Both the position numbers and the translations under genes were made by a program. Below, piece after piece: positions 1 to 13,031 of a DNA stretch of 64,000 bases. Every line of letters starts with the position of its first letter. Position 1 is the stretch's first letter. Source of the DNA: Leucosporidium creatinivorum (Eukaryota > Basidiomycota > Microbotryomycetes > Leucosporidiales > Leucosporidiaceae). The notes beneath the pieces were generated by a model. That model made no database searches. It was not told the origin of the DNA and saw nothing but the letters and a program-made list of their open reading frames with translations. The stretch covers positions 1,344,928 to 1,408,927 of the forward strand of contig BCKL01000003.1 in NCBI GenBank assembly GCA_001600635.1, in the 5' to 3' direction.

Positions 1-1599
1 GGAGCGAGTGTTGATGGCGCGAGTCAACTTGCTGAGGAGAGGGAATCGAATCGAAGCGAGACGATTCGATCAAGGGCGAGTCGAAGATAGGTGTGCCGCC
101 CGTCGAAGAGCTTGCTCGAGGCGAGTCGACGTTGATGAAGCGCTGTGCCGCGGGCGAGTCGAAGGCGCTGGTGGAGGTCGACACGGAGCGCGACATGCGA
201 GGCGCCGAGTCGGGCTCGGCGGCGGAGGGGTCGGCGATGGGGTAGAGGTTGACGGGTCTGGTGCCGACGGAGCTGGGAGCTCGAGGCTTTTGGGGTGATT
301 GTGGGAGAGGAGTGCCCTCGACGGTGTAGATGTACTCTGGAGGGAGGTCGAGGAGGTTGAAGAAGGTCGGGACGTGCGAAAGGTTGATGAGGCGGTCGGG
401 CTGAGCCGATTCGGGGAAGAGTGCTGCGTCGAAAGAGGGGGTCAATACGTGTCAAAAAAGATGAGGCTTATCGAGGCGAAGCTCGGTAGAGTGCCGAAGA
501 CGTACATACTGCCAGCGCTCGCTTGAAGCGGGACTGGGTCGCCATGTTCTTGGGCCGAGACGGCTGAGGTAGGCGTACTGTCTGGCGAGGAAGTCCCTTG
601 ATTTGAGCTCGTGGGGATGGCCTCGCTATCGGCCTAGGCAGGCTCGACGAGGGCGTTCTGAACGGTACCGTGACCATCGCAGGCGACCCTCTGAACTCCT
701 GCCGAGCAAGCATCCTCGCCTCCCATCTCCTGGCTCTGCGCTCCTCGTCGGCAACGCGTGCGGCTGCCTGCCTTCTAAACTCCTCGAGATCCGCTGGTGT
801 CGCCTGGTAGCCGTAGGCCAGGCTCCCTGGCAAGCCTTCTTCGGGGTCGTCGGCCATGCGCGTCCTCACGAACGATTCCTCGAGCCTTCTTGGCGGGAAG
901 TTGGTGAAGTGGAACAGCGAGCTTGAGCTTGATGCGGGACTGCCGTAATCCGCGAGTAGCGACGTGTTGCCGTACGAGTAGTTGGCCGAATGGAAAGGCT
1001 CCGCTGCGAAGGAGCGCGGCGACGACGCGGAAGGCGAGGCGACGTAGGGCTCGTAGAGCTTGAGCGGGACGACGGGAACGATGGGGGTAGTCTCGATGAC
1101 ATTCTCGGCGGGTTTGGCGGTGCTGGAATCCTCCGGCGCATGAGAAAGCGGCTGGGAGGTGTCGTGGGCGAAGGTCGCGGAGCGATCGGTGTCGGCGCGA
1201 GTCGTTGAGGCTGGGGGCTGGTCGGTGTAGCTGTACGAGTCTCCGATAGACGCCTGGTCGACCTGGCTCGCGCTGAGCTGCTCTTGCCTCGAGGCGTGCG
1301 TCGAGGCGGCGGTCGGTAGTCTCGCAAGCGAGCTATCCGGCGTTGGCCGATGTGCGCCCAAGGTAGCGAAGGCGAGTCCAAGGCCTACTTCTACGTCCGT
1401 GACGACAGCGCCGAGGTCCTTGGGCGTCGAGAGAGGCGGTGAGTAGAACGATGGGACTGGGGAGCCGGAGCGCGAAGCGAGAGGTCAGCTCTAGTAGTGA
1501 GTGACAGAAGTGCTCCCAAAAGCAAGCAGCTAGCTACTTACCTGCATGGAAGGAGGCCGGGGCGACTTGGGCAAGCGTATCGCCGTTGTAGGCGTGCAT
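1..1599 (-). CDS. Ser/Pro-rich protein of unknown function, 3' end outside the window
   Basis: I do not recognise this protein. Three exons fit: 1542..1599, 506..1456 and 1..423 (open at the left edge). The introns have GTAAGT and GTACGT donors, and TGAC-type branch sites lie before both acceptors. Phases agree across both junctions (1 and 1). The start MHAYNGDTL is preceded by an in-frame stop, which fixes the ATG at 1599. The product is more than 450 residues long, rich in Ser, Pro, Ala and Thr. One charged, probably helical stretch around residues 220-260 is rich in Arg, Glu and Ala. The part after the second intron contains LINLSHVPTFFNLLDLPPEY and then low-complexity Ser/Pro sequence with repeated FDSP-like motifs. 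No signal peptide or membrane segment is seen. Expression and function are unknown; the model rests on splice motifs and open frame only. Confidence 0.6.
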
Positions 1600-2336
1600 G
1601 CCGTGCGAAGGGAGCGCGCGGTCTCACACTCGAGAGCGGAGTAGACTCGGGGGGAAAGGTGTTCCTCCTTGCTGAGCTAGCTGCACCTTACTCCGAGCGA
1701 GCTCTACGATACTGTTGGATACGCCGAGGTGGGCAGAGGGATGTAGGAGGAGGCAGAGGGGGAGAGCGGCCTTCGCGAGCTTCGAGAGCGGCGCCTCGCG
1801 GAGCAAGTTGATCCTCTCCAATTCGGCTCTTGGTGCTGTGGGCGCAGCTGCAGGCTTCTATGAGCATATCCCAGTGCTCGGAGCTGCTTGGTGCACTACC
1901 ATAAGCTGCAATCGGCGACGGCTCGCCGACCTCCGGACCCGCTACTTCCTCTAAACCTCGGCGTTGGAAAGACGCCTCAATTACGCTGCAGAATCACTTG
2001 AGAGCTTTCTGGAGCCCTCCTAGGAGCTGAGCCCGCTCGCAAAAGGTTCTGTAGTACAACTCGGCTGCTTTCGATGTCTCGCGGCCTTGATCGGATCGTC
2101 TTCCAGCTTCTCCTCTTTACACCTCTCCTTCTCCTACTTCGCAGCCACTTTCGCCGACGAAATCTGATGGAAGCCTACAGCTTGCTGCTCGGCGGGAACT
2201 GAGCGATCGAACTGAACAGGTTGCGCCCGATTTAGCTGCAGCAGCCTGCCTTCGCAGTCGCAGAGTCCAAGTCGGCCGACTTGCACCTCTTTCCTTCTTC
2301 TCGAACGCGTCTCTGCTCGATAACAGAGATATCTGC
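1600..2336. other. Intergenic, divergent 5' flanks
   Basis: This stretch lies between the start of the unknown gene on the minus strand and the start of the Stealth-type gene on the plus strand, so it should hold both promoters. It has only short unrelated open frames. No TATA box, repeat or RNA gene could be recognised. Confidence 0.5.
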
Positions 2337-5150
2337 ATGGCTCTCGACGATCCTAGGCCGCCTACACCGCCAGAACACATCCTCCTGCAGCTCCAGACCT
2401 ATCTCCGACCTCCAGACAAGAATGGATCGCTCCAACAACACGACTACGGCGAAGAGGAGCAGCAAGAAGTCGACAGTTCGCTCAAACCGTTACTACCGAT
2501 GTACGAGCACCGTGAGGAGGACATCGAGCGTGCTCCCAGCCCATCAAGGGGTTCCTCCCGCCCCCTTCGGCGCGCCCTCCTTTGCTTTCTCGCTGCAGCT
2601 GGGGCCGCTGGATGGCTCGCCTTCGATTGTTATGCCCCTCGACCAGCACTACCAGCAGTATCAGCAGTCGCTACCCCCCAGGACGCTTTACAGCCCGGCA
2701 CTTCCACTCCGTCCTCCCTCGACGTCGCTGCGGGTAGCTCGGCGCAGGCCTCCGACGTGCAGCTCTTCCTCGCCGCGGCAGGAGATACAAACGAGGGAAT
2801 CGTCCCATTCAAGCCTAGCATCTACTCTCCTACCTTCCCATCATATCGCCCTCTCGACCACACCGTCGCCTCTAAAGCGTTCCCCTCATGGCGCTGCGCC
2901 GAAGATTGGGTCGCCCGCGGCGATTTATGTACTGCGATGAAGAGGTGGTGGATCGGGAAGGAGGAGGAGCTTAAGCTGGATGTGAGCTGGACCTGGGTAA
3001 ATGGGAGCAGTGCGGAGGGGATGGCCGAGTGGAGGGAGAGCATCAGCAAGTCGGTCGGCGAACGGAGGAAAGTGCGCAGGAAGCTGGGCGGGACAGTGTT
3101 AAAGCACTTCAGGTGAGCGCTCTTATGTGTGACCATTGGTTCTATGTTACTGACCTTTCCCGAGCTAACAGAGAACACGACGAGTTACGCTACTCGATCC
3201 GCTCGATGCAAGAGTCGCTCAGCAGCGCCGTTCGCACTCTCCACCTCATCGTCAACGACTACCCTTCCTTCTCTCCGCCAGCCTCTGACGACGCTTATAC
3301 CACACCCTATCCTGCGACCTCACTTCTCGCCCAAGTGCCTCATTGGCTTCACCTCCCCTCCGCCGACTTCTCCGAGCCCGATCGCTTCTCCTCGTCCAGC
3401 AACCCCTCCCTCATGATCCATCCGCTCTCTCAACTCTTCAAGCGTGGAACTTCCTCCTCTCCAGTCGACGCCAGGTTCGAAATGGACGAGCAAGAAGCCG
3501 AGCAATGGCGAGCGAGCGTGCTTCCCTCCTTCAACTCACTTTCGGTCGAGTCGCAACTACCAAACCTCGATCACGTCGCCGATACGCTCCTCTGCCTTAG
3601 CGACGACTTCTTCCTCATGCAGGTGAGTTTTTCTGTTCGCATATATACCTTTTGCAGAGCTGACGCCGATATTCCTTCGCAGGAGCTGTCCCCGTCCGAC
3701 GTCTCCTCACCGCTCACCGGCCCCGTCTTCCGCTTCGAACGTGGCCTGCTTGTCGCTTGTGTCTCTCCAAAGGACACTCACGACGACCCCGACGGCGAAT
3801 GGCGAGGACTGGGCTACTGGAATTGGCTGCTGAGCCAGCGGTTCGGCGAAAGAAGCCGGCCTTACCTTGCGCATGAGGCCAAGTCGGTCTCGATGCCGGT
3901 GCTGAGGGAGGTACAGCGAGTTTGGGGGGACGAGCTGACGGCGGTGAGTGTTTGTAGGTCTGTGCGGATGATGAAGGACTGACGAATCGCCTGCTCGCAG
4001 ACGGCCGCCTCACGCTTTCGGGGGAAGGCTCCCCTCGAGGTTCAACTGTGGTTCCTGCTCTTCCACTACACTATCGAGAAGCATCGAGAAGCTCTGTGCG
4101 CCGTCTTTGAATTTCTCTTAATCGTCGAGCAGCTCATTGACCTTCGTTCTGTTCTCTCGGCGTCGCAGCCTGTGGGCATTCCTCGGTTTGCGCTCCGACA
4201 CCGACCAGGACGGGCTCTTCTCGCCCACCGAGCGTCTCGCTCTCCTCGCACGCTTAGGCGTCCAACTCATCAACACCTCATCTCCCTCTATCGACCTGCC
4301 CTCCTCTCTCCGCGCCTCAACCCCGCGCCGAACCACCCTCACCAGCTCCCTCCCCTCAACCTCCTTCGACTTTGTCGGTCTCCAGCAGCCAAAGGAGACC
4401 AACTTCTCCTTCTCCTCGATGGACGGCTACGCCCTCTTCGTCACGGACCGCAATCGCGCCCTGGGTCAAGTCGGCGGTTGGCCATCGTTCGCCAACGCCG
4501 AGAAGGACTCGCCGGACGACGATACAGCTCCGTGCGAGATCGTACTCGCCGAGTGCTTTGGAGATGCGTTCATGAGGAGGAGCGGGGAGGTCGAGGTCAG
4601 CTCAGTGATGAGAAGGGTCGCTTTCGAGCTGCCAACTTGCGGCGATTGCTTGATCGTGCAGCTCGTCGCTAGGAGCGGGGAGAAGGGACTCGAGGCCTTC
4701 TTGCCTGAAGAGGAGCCGGGAGTAGCAGAAGAGGAGGCAACGGAGGTAGAAGCGATAGGGCTCGACTTCAAGCATTGGCAGACAGTCGACTTCGGCGCTG
4801 CGACGAGCGCTTCTCCTCAGGCTCGGTCGCTTCGTCAGAGAGTAAGCATCTCCTCTGCTGCTTGGAGATGCTCCATAGCTAATCAGTCAAACCTACAGGC
4901 CATCTCACTCATCACTCGCTACTCCTACGTCGTCGGCGACTCCTCCTCGCGCTTCCTTTCGATGCGAGCACCAATCCCCACCGACTGGATGCTCAACTCC
5001 CTCACCTCCGAACGCCCCGCCTTCCTCGCCCTCAACGACGATATCACGTCCGATGTTGCAGGCGTCGACCGAACCCTCAAGAAATGGTTGCAAAAGACCT
5101 GGCCCGAGCCGACGAAATGGGAGCTCGGTGGCGACCAGTCGTCGAGCTGA
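2337..5150 (+). CDS. XPT1: Stealth-family glycosyl-phosphotransferase (xylosylphosphotransferase Xpt1-like)
   Basis: The six exons are 2337..3112, 3172..3622, 3683..3943, 4001..4095, 4169..4841 and 4899..5150, giving 835 residues. One hydrophobic segment at about residues 80-97 predicts a type II Golgi membrane protein. All Stealth blocks are visible: CR1 DVSWTWVNGSS (about 213), CR2 HDELRYSIRSM and later SFNSLSVESQL with LCLSDDFFLM, CR3 around HEAKSVSMPVL ending in ASRFRGK, and CR4 FLALNDDI near the C-terminus. An EF-hand-like DTDQDGLFSPTE lies between CR3 and CR4, as in GlcNAc-phosphotransferases. Established knowledge: the family transfers sugar phosphates, and Cryptococcus Xpt1 moves xylose-phosphate from UDP-xylose to mannose of O-glycans. 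The exact donor here is inference. The protein is complete, with all conserved blocks present. Confidence 0.85.
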
Positions 5151-5456
5151 GCGCGTTCCGCACCCTCCCCTTCAGCCCTTAACGCCATTCCATGTCTTCA
5201 GCTGAACCCCATCATCCTCCCCTCTCGCATAGACGGCCTCGCCCCCATCACGCCGACTTCATCTGTCAGCTCTCGGCTTGGAGGGCGCTCTCATTCACCA
5301 CTGTTGTGTAGCATCTACCGCTGGTTGGTAGCGTTTCTAGCATTTTAACAAGGCATTCGTTCGAAGTATGGAGAGCAAGGCCTACGGTACGGTACGACAA
5401 AAGGGGGAGAGTAAGCAAGGAAAGCGAAGGCGGGAAATGGGGGAAATGGGAAGCGA
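5151..5456. other. Convergent 3' flanks
   Basis: This is the short spacer between the stop codons of the Stealth-type gene and the helix-turn-helix gene, so it must hold both 3' UTRs. No gene, repeat or clear poly(A) signal could be named. Confidence 0.5.
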
Positions 5457-7891
5457 TCAAGCGCTGGGGAGGACGGGCCAGATCTGTGGAAGGAAGAAGG
5501 TCAGCTACGCTCGGATACTGGACTGTACTATAGACATACGTCGCCACCGAAGCGGACGGAGTAGGGCTCGGGAAGTGAAGAGGCGGCCGAGATGTGCTCT
5601 TGCTGCAGGGGGGAAGGACGGGTCAGCTCGGCTCGAAGGAGAAGAGGACAACGGGACTTACTCCGATGTTCAAAGGGTACGCGACAGGCCACTTGATCGT
5701 CGTGGAGACGTTCGAAGGCGTTTCCTCCTGAGCGAGAGACTCGGCGGGCTTCGTCGACAGCTCGACATCGGCCGTGTTGGGCTGGTCGTCCTGAGCCTCC
5801 TCGGCCTCGTCCATCTCCAGATCGCCCGTAATCTCAACCGGCTTATCCTCGCTGCCCTGGACGCTCAACGACTTCTCCTCGTTCTCCACCTCAAGCACGG
5901 GCGCCGAATTGACTGCCGTCTCCTCAATTACGACCTTCATCTGCTGCTCCACCTCGACCTCCAACTCAGGCACGCTAGCCTCGAGTTGGGCGAGCTCGGA
6001 GCCGAGAATGTCCGCTTCGGTTCCACTCGTCGCGGCCTCCATGTCGTTCACAGCTTCCTCCATTGCCGAGGCGATGTCGGCAACGTAGTCCTCCGTCGAT
6101 TCGGTCGACTCGGCGGCGGTCATGTCGGTGTCCTCCTCGATCTGCTGCGCCGAGGGCTCCTCGATAGACTCGACGATCTGCTCCTGGAAGACACTTTCCT
6201 CCTCGACGACGATGCCCTCGTCGATGGGGCTTTGCTCCTCGGAAGCGGAAGCCTCGGCTCTGTCAATGACAGGCGTTTCCTCCACGAGCATGGCGCTAAC
6301 CGCAAGACTCTCGTCCTCCTCATCGTCGTCCAAATCGCCGAGCGTATCGTCCTCTCGACCCACGATGGCCTCCTCCTGGATCGACTCGGTAGCGAGAGTG
6401 TTGTCATCTGCCTCGGAAGCGGGCTCGGACTCGGCCATGGGGACGTCCTCGAGATCCTCCTCGGTCGCGAGAGAAGGCTCGGCCTCAGGGAGAACCTCAG
6501 CCGAGGACTCGACCTCGGTAGGCGGCGAGGGGTAGGCGGTATCGTCGACTTGAGGGATGGCGGAGGATTCCTCGGCGGCGGCGGCGAGAGCATCGTCGAC
6601 GACTGCCTGCGAGACGAGGTCGACTTCCGTGGTGATCGATTCGACTGGCTCCTGCTCCAAGTTCTGCTCCATCTCATCTCCCTCCTCGGCTTGATCCTCA
6701 GCCAAACTTTCAGCTTCATCCTCGTCATCAACCTCAGCTTCATCCTCCCCTGCCTGCTCTTCCTCAGGCTCAGGCGAAGCCTTCTCCTTGCCCTTGCCCT
6801 TCGGCGAGGCGACGACGGGAGGGAGCGATTCGACGAGGCCTTCAGGGATGGGGAGAGGAGTGGTGGAAAGAGCACGACGGTGGGTGGAAGCGGCAGGCGC
6901 CGCGGCGACAGCAGGCGAAGACTTGGGGACGATCACTCCGCGCGAACCCGAGGCGAGAGGGCGAGCGGGCGAGGCGGTAAAAGTGGGCTTGGAGGCGAAG
7001 GGGCCAGCAGATGTAGCCTTGGAGAGGGAGGAGCGGGGGCCTTTGGTGATGCGAACCTCGACGACGGGAGCGGAACGACGGCGAGAGGACGAGGCGGTGG
7101 GTTGCTCGGCTTTGGCGGCGGGCTTCGACTCGGTTTTGGCGGCGGGCTTGACGTAGGGCGATCCACGGCTCTTGGATCCCGAGGAAGAAGGCTTCTCCTT
7201 CTCCTTGTCGGCGATAGCCTTGGAGCGGGACTGGGTGAACGACTCGCGCTTGGCGGGTTTGGACGAGGAGGCGGCGGATTGCGTCGAAGCAGCGGCGCGA
7301 GTGGGGCGGGTGGGAATGGAGGAAGCCTTGTTGGCGTAAGGGCTGTCGCGACTGGTAGAGCCGGTGGTAGCGACACGCTTGGCGGCAGGGAGAGGCGCCG
7401 ACTTGCTGGTGCTGGCGCGGGAGCTCGAAGCGTCGGCGTTGCCCGTGCCCTTGCCCTTGCCCTTTGCTTCGTCGGCGAGGCGCTGAACAGCTACCTTGAG
7501 CAAACGCTCGTGCTGAGCGATTTGCTTCTTCCTCGCCGCACCCGTTTGACGCGGATCGGGCTGTCAAAACGCGAGGATCAGCTCAGCTCGCTTCGCAGAG
7601 AGAGCTGTGCGCGTAGCTGGCTCACCTTGTGTTGGTTCAAGAAACGATTAATGGAAGTGGTAGGTACGCCGGTCTCCTTGGAGATCTGGCTTCAGGTTAA
7701 GCAGAGGTTCAGCACGCGGCGCAGCGAGCAAAGCGCGACTAGCGCTCGCTGCAACAGTCTACTTACGACAAACTCTTGCCCTTAAGGTCGAGCACCTTGA
7801 TCTCGATGATTGTCTCCTCATCGTGACGCGGGGGAGCGGCCTTGTCGGACTTCTGAGCCACGGGGAGAGGGATGCGGCTCGCTTTCGGCAT
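5457..7891 (-). CDS. Acidic protein with N-terminal helix-turn-helix-like segment, unknown function
   Basis: The five exons are 7767..7891, 7626..7689, 5662..7560, 5540..5602 and 5457..5483, giving 725 residues, with phases agreeing at every junction. The ATG at 7891 opens MPKASRIPLP and is the first in this frame near the coding block. Residues about 27-65 (VLDLKGKSLSQISKETGVP, then TSINRFLNQHK) look like a Psq/recombinase-type helix-turn-helix, followed by a basic stretch. The middle is basic Ser/Ala/Lys-rich low complexity. Residues about 300-640 are strongly acidic (Glu/Asp/Ser), as in nuclear or chromatin proteins. The C-terminus EPYSVRFGGDIWPVLPSA is encoded by two tiny exons. A DNA-binding nuclear protein is my inference. 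A long open frame on the opposite strand is only the mirror of the acidic region. Confidence 0.65.
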
Positions 7892-8118
7892 TTTGAGGGC
7901 GATCAAGGACGGAGAGGGAAGTGTAGCAAAGCAGCAGCTACTCGGATTAGCGCTGAGCGAGTCGGAGAGGCGAGACGAGAGAGACGAAGAAAGAGACGAA
8001 GGGAAAGAGCAGTTTCGACTTGGGCGCGTCGATTTGCTCGGCTCGCACGCGAAGTTCAATGGCTCGCTGTAGCTCGACAAGGGCTGGACTAAAGCTCTAG
8101 TAGTCAATCTACACAAGA

Positions 8119-11100
8119 CTACCGCAGAGCAGCCTTCTGCGCCTTCTCCAATGCTCTTGTCCGCGCCTCAATCGCCTCCCTCAGCTCCTTTTGCCTCTCG
8201 CGCAGGCCTTCCGCCGACGAGGCATCCACCTTGAGCGCTAGCAGCTGGTCGAACAGGCTGTAGGGTAAAGAGCTGCTGCCGAGTCCCGTCGAGGTTGATG
8301 CGGACTGTGGAATAAGTAGAAAATGTCAGCTCCGAGCTCGCCGAGCGGTCCAAACGCCGAGACTAACCTTGATCGTCGCCAAGCTAGCCTTGAACGCCTC
8401 GTCCAGCCGATCAAACTTGATCATCGTCCTCACGAGAGCATGTGCATCATGCGTGAGGAAGAAGTCGGTGAGGAAGGTCGGTAGTTTGGCGCCGCAATTG
8501 GTCGCCAGTGTCCGCTCGAGGACGACCAGACGGAAGCGGTAGGCTCCGTCCGTGTCGTGGCGCTCGAGATGCCGTTCGAGGAGACGCCAGGCTTTCGAGG
8601 CGAGCGATCCTTCCCAGGTGGCCGCCTCGTCGTTAAGAGCGACCCAGCTCGCATCGTCCACACTGTGAGGCTGGGGGTCAGTCTCGGTCGCAGAGAGGGC
8701 TGAGGGATAACTCACGCTGCAGGGTTCAATGCCAGGGCAACGCACTTCTCCGCGAGGATCTCGAAGAGTGAAGAAAGGTCGACGTCAAGGGTCCGAGCAG
8801 CGGTGAAGGCTTGGTCGAAGGCGCCCGTCTGCGAGAAGAGGGCGACGACGGCTTCTGGCTCGAGCGAGAAGTCTGCGGTAGCGCCAAACTGGTCAGCTCA
8901 GCTTCTCAGAGGCGATGATGGAGCACCCACTGGTCCGTTCCAGCTCGGGGAACTCGGCCGACAGCTGCAGCCGCGAGAGAGCGATCGTGTACTCTCGGCG
9001 AATGTCGACCAGCTCGACAATCTCGGGCGCTCGGGTGGCTGATGAGGCGAACTCCTCGTCGGGAATCTCGTAGGTAATCTTGCGACGCTTCGTACTCTGT
9101 GAACATCGAGATCAGCGGATGTCTGCGAGCAAGTGCCGAGAAGCAGTGCGCACCCGATCCGATCCGTCGTCGCTGGGGATGACGGCGATCCAGGCGTGTT
9201 CCTTGGCGACGAGGGAAAGTGCGTTGGCCGCTGCGAGATAGCTCTGGCACTGGAGGGTCGCCAGCTCGCGGAAGGAGCCTCCCCTTGCCGACATCTCGCC
9301 GATCCTCCTCGCTTGCTGGAACATGATGGTGCCGGCTGTTGGAGGAGAGGTCAGTACAAGAGAGAAAGGGAGCAAAGCGGGAAAAACTCACCACTGCGGT
9401 AGTCTCCCTTGGCGACGTGGTAGGCGTAGAGAATCTTGTAGTAGTTGGGCGAGGCGAGAGGGTCCGAGTTGCGAGCGCGGAAGGCGAGGTTGCGCTCCAA
9501 GTCGGCCTCGAGTCCGACGAACGAGAGGCGAGTGAGGAGGTCGACCTCGCCGTTCTCGCACATGACCGAGATGAGGTGGGCGAGGCAGCTGCTCTTGCTG
9601 TTTGGCGGGAGGGGATGGGTCAGCGAATGAAACGCGCTGGGAGATGGTAAGAAGGGCATACGTCTCATCATGAGGAGCAGTCATCAAGGTCGTGTATGCT
9701 TCCTCGTACAATCCCAAAGCAGCGTTACTCCTGAACAGCTTCAGCCACAGATCCTTCTCGACGTTCTCCTCGGCGATGCCCTCCTCCGCGAGCGCCTCGA
9801 TGGCTAGACGAGCAAACTTGACGACGGCGGCATCGACACCCTGCTCGACGAAGAGTGCGACAACATGCCGGTAATAGCGACCGAGCGAGCCCGCGACCTC
9901 GAAAGGAAGGACGCGACAGACGCCGCTGTCCTCATCGAGGCGGACCTTCTCCTCGTCTGTAGATTGAGCCGAGAGTCAGCGAATGTTGCCAAACCGACAG
10001 TCGAGCGGTCACAACTCACACAGCGCCGGTGCAGCCCTCGAGAAGTCCGCCTGAGCCTCTTCAAAGCGTCCAAGATCCAAATGCGCCAATCCCCTCACGT
10101 AAAGCATGCCCGCTCCTCTAGGGTACGCATCCACAAACTCGAGCGCCAAGCCCGGTAAGCCAAGCTGCCTCAACCGCAGGGCGAACTCGACGTCGGTGGG
10201 CGAGTCGACGACGAGGCGTTTTTGGGTGATGAGGCCCGTGGAGGTGAGGAAGGCGGACATGGCGTGGGTGAGTGCTGAGGGGAGGGGGACGGAGAGGGAG
10301 AGGGGAGGGGAGTAGCGGGTGCGGAGGAGGCCATTGAGGAGGGAGAAGGATGGGTAGGGGGTGTCGCCGTCCTCTTGAGCGTGGCCGTTCGAGACCTTCA
10401 TGTCGCCGAATCGCTCGAGGACGTCCTGATCTTGAGCGACTTCGGGTGCCGGTGCTGCTGATTGCTGTGCGACCCAGCGGAGGGAGGCGAGGGTGTGGAG
10501 AGTGGCGAAGGAGGCGGAGGTGAGGGAAGCGAGCTCGGGGACGAGGCCGTCTTCCTCAGCATAGATGAAGAGGAGGAGGATGGACAGGCCCTTGACGAGT
10601 TGGTAGCGAGCCTCGATGGTGGTGGCGAGGGCGTCGGTGAGGAGGGCGTTGGAGAGGTCGGAAGTCGCCGAGGGAGCAGTCTCCTCATCGCGAAGAGGCT
10701 GGATCACCTCGCTGGTGGTGAGCATGCTCCAGAGCGTCTGGAAGCTAGCCTCAGGTGTGAGGATGCCCCGCAGCTTGTCGTCCAGGCTCGACACGACGTC
10801 GTCGGAGAGGTGAGGTTCCAACGCTCGCTCGTAAACGTCGATCGCGACCTCCTCGATGCTGAAGGTGAGGGGCGTGCGGACCTTGCTGATGAGCTCGGCT
10901 TCGACGTTGCGAGCGTCGGCGATGGAGAGGATGGAGGAAAGTTGATCGATGGCGGAGAGGATGGTGAAGAGATCGCTTCGGGGGCCGCGAGGAGCGAGGT
11001 GCGAGTAGGACCCTAGCAGCGCGTCCGGGTTGATGTTGAGGAATGACCGACGCTCGTCGTCCTCTTCTGGGAGCTGGGAGAGCTCCCGGAGGGCGAGAAC

Positions 11101-13031
11101 CGTCTCCTGAACGATCGGCACCGAGATGGCATCGCGCATGGCGACGAAAGCGACGCGGCGAGTAGAGTCGACGGCGAGGGAGGTGGGGAAGAGGGCCGAG
11201 GCGCGCGACTGGTTGAGCATGGCAACAAAGCGAAGCCACTCGACCTTGAGGCGTTTGTTGTAGGCGTCGTAGAGGTAGGCGCCCGTTTGCGCCGACTGCC
11301 CGAGCTCCACCGTCGAGCCGACGACGGCGCAAATGCGCTCGAGGACAGACTCGTAGTAAAGGTTGAGCGCTTCTGGCCGCTCGTTGATGTCGTCCAACTC
11401 GGCGTCGATGGCTTGCTCGTAGGTGGAGAGAGCGTACTCGAGAGTGGTTGGAGGGTAGCGGCCGGGGAAGGCGATGTGCTCGACAAAGACCTCGGCGATG
11501 CCCTTCTGATTGCCCTCGAGGATCTCGTCAAAGTAGGCGGTCGTCCATTGGGCGGTACTGGCGGATGAACCGCGATCGACGCTCGTCCACTCCTCTCCAT
11601 CCGCTGCGACGCCTTCGAGCTCGGGCAGGGCAATGAATCGCACCTCGCTCTCTCCTCCTTCCTCCCATGCTGTCCACAGCGTCCATGCCTCGTCTCCTCC
11701 CTTTCCGATACCGAAGGGCTGAGCCTCAAAGTCGACGAGCGCGGCGCTGCTACTGGCGCAGACCTTCTCGCCGACGGGAGTGAGCTCGCTCAGAGCGCCG
11801 CTATCCTCGTCGTTGGCGATGCCGTAGATGAAAAAGGCGGGAGAGGTGGTCGAGGATGCGGGTACGAAGAGGATGAGGTAGGAGGCGAAGGGGGAAGTGG
11901 GGGAGCCTGCGACGAGCTTGACGAAGGGCTGAGGTGTCGGCGGGAGTAGAAGGCCGGCTTTTGGCAGGCGGGGGGTAGATGGTGAGTCAAATGAATCGAG
12001 CTCCATTGACGAAGAGTTGATGGTGAGTGCCGAGGAGGCGGAGGAGGGCTTGGGAAGGTCGATGGCCTTGAGGCAGGCGCCGGTCTCTAGACTCCAAATC
12101 TTGAGCTTGCGGTCGCGCGAGACGGCGAAGGCGAAGGATACCGCGCCGTTCTCCGAGGTGGATGAGGCGACGGAGAGAACTTGGGAGGGGGAAGAGGCGG
12201 CGTGGGATTTGAGGGAGGAGGGAGAGCCGAGGTTGCGCGACGAGAAGGAGGGAATGAGGGACCGTACGGAGAAGGACGAGGCGGAGCGGAGCTCGGTCTC
12301 GATAAGGTTGTCTGTTTAGAGCATCGTTAGCTTTCTGCGTGCTGGTCAGAGCCGAGAGACGACTCACTGGACCCATCTGCGATCACAATAGAAGCAGCGT
12401 AGCCGTCCGCGCAAGCAATGACTACGCGCGCCTCATCCACACCATGCACCAGCACCGGTAGCTTTCCCTCCAATCCCGCCACCTTGAACTCCTCCGACCA
12501 GTCCTCGCCCTCGAGAAGCGAGTAGAAGAGTCGCGGTTGAGTAAAACGCAGGGCGTAGAGGTAGCCCGTCTCGGTGACGGCGTAGACCTGTAGCTCACGC
12601 GCCCCCGACTCTCCTACAGTAACGACGAAGGCGGGCGCAGGGACCAGGCGCGCTGAGAAGACGAAGCGAACTGGGGGGAGGGTTGTTGGTTCGTCGTCTA
12701 GCTCGATGAAGCTGGCCTCGTCCTGCTCGTCGATAGTGGTACGTTGGGAGGATCCTTTGCTGAAGCTGTTCCATTGTAGTTCGAGGGTGTAGCCGTTCTC
12801 GACGATGCGCGACGAGACGAAGCCGTTGCTGGCCGGGGGAAAGAAGGTCGAAGTTGAGAGGGCGTGTCCTTGCTGTTGGAGACTAGCTGGAGGGTCTTGC
12901 TCGTCCTCTGCAGGTGAATCTGTAGGTACAAAGACCTCTCGAGCGTCGTGATCGCTGAGGAAAGCTGTAGCGGTAGTCCAGCGCAGGACAGGCGCAGAGG
13001 CGGAGGGGGAGGGGGAGGGATTCAGCGACAT
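8119..13031 (-). CDS. NUP160: Nucleoporin Nup160/Nup120, Y-complex scaffold
   Basis: The nine exons are 12368..13031, 10020..12311, 9662..9956, 9392..9597, 9154..9335, 8931..9096, 8716..8872, 8368..8662 and 8119..8304, giving about 1480 residues. One splice edge near 9154 may be off by a base. The N-terminal 450 residues fit a beta-propeller. The motif SRDRKLKIWSLETGACL at about 285 is the WD-like signature of this family. The rest is alpha-helical, with blocks such as GRYYRHVVALF. Known role: the subunit forms one short arm of the Nup84/Nup107 Y complex of the nuclear pore. The chosen ATG (MSLNPSPS) is the only in-frame ATG. The open frame extends upstream without another ATG, so a short 5' exon cannot be excluded. 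The gene is divergent from the sulfite-oxidase-like gene with a 252-bp shared promoter region. Confidence 0.88.

Noticed and set aside
5368-7785. 805-residue open frame on the plus strand
   Set aside because: It is the antisense of the acidic helix-turn-helix gene; it is Arg/Leu/Gly-rich without domains, and the minus strand has matching splice sites and phases.
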